Notes under the pieces: generated by a model
Database searches by the model: none
What the model was told of the DNA's origin: nothing
The model's input: the letters and a program-made list of their open reading frames with translations, nothing else
DNA from: Castellaniella sp049651205
GTDB taxonomy: Bacteria; Pseudomonadota; Gammaproteobacteria; Burkholderiales; Burkholderiaceae_B
Length of the DNA: 64,000 bases
Reading direction: 5' to 3'
Assembly (NCBI RefSeq): GCF_049651205.1
Contig: NZ_JBASBR010000018.1
Location: 124,001-188,000 of the forward strand
Part shown: positions 62,053-64,000 of the stretch, in pieces
Layout of the letters: each line of letters begins with the position of its first letter
Numbering within the stretch: the first letter of the stretch is position 1
Program-made: the position numbers and the translations under genes

Positions 62053-62811
62053 ATGACGCCTGATTCGCTTGCCTCGTCCGCCCTGCTGTCCGGCAGCCTG
62101 CCCCTGTATCAGGTGGTGAAACAACGTATTTTGGATGCTTTGGCCTCAAAAGAATGGAAGCAGGGCGATGCCCTGCCTTCCGAGAAGTTTCTGGCCGGCC
62201 ATTTCGGTGTTTCCATCGGTACGCTGCGCAAGGCGGTAGACGAGCTGGCGGCTGAAGGCATTCTGATCCGGCACCAGGGGCGTGGCACTTTTGTTGCCAT
62301 GCACTCGCGCAATTCCCATTTTTTCCGGTTCTTTCGCATTGTGCGTCAAGAGGACAACGAGCGTGCCTATCCACAGTCCGAGATGGTTCGCTTTCGCCGT
62401 ATGCGCGCTACCGAAGAAATCCGTCGGAAGCTGGATCTGAAGTCGGGGACGTACGCGTTTGAGTACGTCAATCTGCAGCGCTTGCATGGCTTGCCGGTGA
62501 TTGTTGACACAATCTGGTTGCCAGAAGCCAGCTTTCGCGGGCTGACCGAGCAGCGAGTGAGTGAGCGCCCAAGCACCATTTACAGTTTTTACCAAGAAGC
62601 CTTTGGCATGAACGTGATCGGCACGGTAGAGCGAGTGCGGATTGCCCAGGCTGATGTCGAGCATGCCCAACTGATGCAGGTGGGTGTCGGCTACCCACTG
62701 CTGGAAGTCCGGCGTGTGGCGTATTCCTTTAACCGGCGCCCCGTTGAGTGGCGGGTGTCTCGAGTAAATACGGATGCCTACGAATATGTAGGACAGGATT
62801 TTCGGCTCTGA
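62053..62811 (+). CDS. GntR-family transcriptional regulator, HutC/UTRA type
   Basis: A 252-residue regulator: N-terminal winged helix (about 20-85, EWKQGDALPSEKFLAGHFGV and a GTLRKAVDELAAEG recognition region) and a C-terminal UTRA ligand-binding domain (about 105-245, LLEVRRVAYSFNRRPVEWR). It lies directly after the transporter genes and before the slcC-like gene, so it most likely controls this cluster in response to the imported sulfonate or a metabolite. The inverted repeats in the two regulatory gaps are candidate sites. Confidence 0.87.
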   Translation: MTPDSLASSALLSGSLPLYQVVKQRILDALASKEWKQGDALPSEKFLAGHFGVSIGTLRKAVDELAAEGILIRHQGRGTFVAMHSRNSHFFRFFRIVRQEDNERAYPQSEMVRFRRMRATEEIRRKLDLKSGTYAFEYVNLQRLHGLPVIVDTIWLPEASFRGLTEQRVSERPSTIYSFYQEAFGMNVIGTVERVRIAQADVEHAQLMQVGVGYPLLEVRRVAYSFNRRPVEWRVSRVNTDAYEYVGQDFRL

Positions 62812-62876
62812 CTGGCGGGGCATGGGGGTGCTCTTTGCCGTCACATGGGCCCAACAATAGGATCGGTGGTGAGTTA

Positions 62877-63806
62877 ATGATCAAAATTGTGATTACCGAG
62901 TTTATGGATGCGCCTGCAGTCGCGCGACTACAAACAGACTTTGATGTGGTCTATGAGCCTGGCCTCGTTGATGACCGTGCGGCCTTGATGCAGGCGCTCG
63001 TTGGTGCACGTGGTCTGATTGTCCGTAATCGCACATCCGTCGATGGGGCTGTGTTGGCTGCCGGTACTGAGCTGCGGGTGGTGGGACGCCTGGGGGTGGG
63101 GCTGGATAACATCGACCTGGCTGCCTGTGCTGCGCGTGACATACGCGTGATCCCCGCCACCGGGGCAAACGCCCAGGCGGTGGCCGAATACGTCATCGCC
63201 ACTGCGATGCTGCTGTTGCGCGGCGCGTATCGTGCCACGGCAGACGTCGCCGCCGGACGATGGCCCAGGACAGCGCTGTCTTCGGGGCAGGAGCTCGGAG
63301 GCAAAATCCTGGGTGTGGTGGGGTTTGGGTCCATCGGGCAGCGAGTGGCTCGTATGGCCATCGGGCTGGGGATGACAGTCGCCGCGTACGATCCGATTCT
63401 TGACAAGGACTCCAGCGTGTGGCGTGAACTGGGTGTCAGATCCCTGGCGCTTGACGATCTGGTTGCTCAGGCAGATGTTGTCAGCTTACATGTACCGCTG
63501 GTTGCTGCAACCCGTCATTTGTTCGATGAGCAGCGTCTGGCCGGGATGAAGCGCGGCGCCATTCTGATCAATACTGCGCGTGGGGGCATTGTCGATGAAA
63601 CTGCACTGGTGGCTGCCTTGCAGAATGGCCATCTGGCCGGTGCCGCGCTGGACGTATTTGAGGCTGAACCTGTCCCCGAGAAAAATATTTTCTCGGGTGT
63701 GCCTGGGCTTTTGCTCACGCCACATATTGCGGGTGTCACCCGAGAGTCCAACCAGCGCGTCGGCGACATGATCGCGAGCGAGGTGGCTGGATACCTGTCT
63801 GCCTGA
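62877..63806 (+). CDS. slcC: SlcC-like (S)-2-hydroxyacid (sulfolactate) dehydrogenase
   Basis: A 309-residue D-isomer-specific 2-hydroxyacid/phosphoglycerate dehydrogenase-family enzyme. NAD binding GFGSIG (149-154), catalytic Arg235 (NTARGGIVDE), Glu264 (FEAEP) and His283 (PHIAGVTRES) are all present. SlcC of sulfolactate degraders belongs here and oxidises (S)-sulfolactate to 3-sulfopyruvate, which ComC reduces to the (R) form that SuyAB cleaves. The assignment rests on context; other hydroxyacids are possible. The start at 62877 follows GGTGGTGAG. Confidence 0.7.
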   Translation: MIKIVITEFMDAPAVARLQTDFDVVYEPGLVDDRAALMQALVGARGLIVRNRTSVDGAVLAAGTELRVVGRLGVGLDNIDLAACAARDIRVIPATGANAQAVAEYVIATAMLLLRGAYRATADVAAGRWPRTALSSGQELGGKILGVVGFGSIGQRVARMAIGLGMTVAAYDPILDKDSSVWRELGVRSLALDDLVAQADVVSLHVPLVAATRHLFDEQRLAGMKRGAILINTARGGIVDETALVAALQNGHLAGAALDVFEAEPVPEKNIFSGVPGLLLTPHIAGVTRESNQRVGDMIASEVAGYLSA

Positions 63807-63808
63807 GT

Positions 63809-63840
63809 TTCACTGCGCCGGCCGACCACCGGGTAGTGAA
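63809..63840 (+). repeat. Inverted repeat between slcC-like and comC-like genes
   Basis: TTCACT at 63809-63814 and AGTGAA at 63835-63840, with inner CCGG pairs, could form a hairpin just after the slcC-like stop. No T run follows, so an mRNA processing or stabilising hairpin is more likely than a terminator. Confidence 0.3.
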
Positions 63841-63912
63841 GAATCCCCACTCCTGAACGGTTTGGGCGTTTGCTTGGTTCTGGTTTCTGTGTGATGACAA
63901 GAGGATTGCTTC

Positions 63913-64000
63913 ATGACTACCTATAGCCTGGATGCACTCACCCAGTGGGCGCGGGAAACCCTCGAAGCTGCTGGGGCGACGCCCGAGATGGCTCAGAGCA
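63913..64000 (+). CDS. comC: ComC-like (R)-sulfolactate dehydrogenase / malate-lactate dehydrogenase family (partial, cut by window end)
   Basis: Only the first 29 residues are visible (MTTYSLDALTQWARETLEAA and following). They match the start of the Ldh_2 family of malate/L-lactate/sulfolactate dehydrogenases, in which an N-terminal helix with Leu/Ala pattern is followed by GATPEMAQ-like sequence. AGAGGA lies 8 bp before the ATG. The pairing with an slcC-like gene and suyAB supports ComC, which reduces sulfopyruvate to (R)-sulfolactate. The rest is outside the window, so the call is tentative. Confidence 0.55.
   Translation, partial: MTTYSLDALTQWARETLEAAGATPEMAQS

Noticed and set aside
1..64000. 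tRNA, rRNA, CRISPR arrays, insertion sequences, prophage
   Set aside because: No cloverleaf-like, spaced-repeat, transposase or phage sequences were recognised on reading.

Overview
The window reads as one stretch of chromosome from a betaproteobacterium of the order Burkholderiales, most likely Alcaligenaceae. The evidence is the gene order of several conserved blocks (methyltransferase-rsmB-DUF4390-ntrY-ntrX; gpsA-secB-grxC-yibN; kdsD-kdsC-lptC-lptA-lptB-hpf-ptsN-hprK-rapZ), moderately high G+C with AT-rich intergenic islands, and the family types of the proteins. No organism-level search was possible. I see no rRNA, tRNA, insertion sequence, prophage or CRISPR array.

Layout of 1-51.4 kb, mostly housekeeping. 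A membrane sensor with a solute-binding domain, PAS and a degenerate GGDEF runs off the left edge. It is followed by the threonine-degradation pair kbl-tdh, then asparaginase and glutamate dehydrogenase. A Crp/Fnr-type regulator is divergent from a branched-chain-type ABC transporter operon (AMP ligase, livG, livH, livM, livK, livF, PaaK-like ligase). Next come an HMG-CoA-lyase-type enzyme, dprA, def-fmt, the rsmB/ntrYX operon, comF, trmL, gpsA-secB-grxC-yibN, gpmA-envC-ctpA-moeB, a HAD nucleotidase with argB, a TlpA thioredoxin, a BON lipoprotein with a SIS protein, yraN/rsmI, rlpA, the PTS-Ntr/RapZ block, the Kdo/Lpt block, apt, and a very large fused FAD/Fe-S dehydrogenase.

Layout of 51.5-64 kb, the accessory part and the most interesting. 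A sulfonate/nitrate-type periplasmic binding protein is divergent, across an AT-rich 550-bp regulatory region, from an operon encoding a four-subunit succinate-dehydrogenase/fumarate-reductase-like complex (Fe-S protein, two membrane anchors, flavoprotein) with a two-subunit class I fumarase/tartrate-dehydratase-like enzyme inserted. Two stem-loop terminators end this operon. After a second 580-bp regulatory gap come SuyA- and SuyB-like subunits of (R)-sulfolactate sulfo-lyase, the ABC ATPase and permease that fit the distant binding protein, a GntR/UTRA regulator, an SlcC-like (S)-2-hydroxyacid (sulfolactate) dehydrogenase, and the start of a ComC-like (R)-sulfolactate dehydrogenase cut by the right edge.

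SuyAB plus SlcC/ComC is the known route for sulfolactate: epimerisation through sulfopyruvate, then elimination of sulfite to give pyruvate. The embedded dehydrogenase-plus-hydratase set suggests, as an inference only, that a sulfonated C4 dicarboxylate such as sulfosuccinate could be oxidised, hydrated and desulfonated here. Separately, the empty rpoN slot between lptB and hpf, and an NtrX-type regulator with no AAA+ domain, both suggest a lineage without sigma-54 control at these loci.
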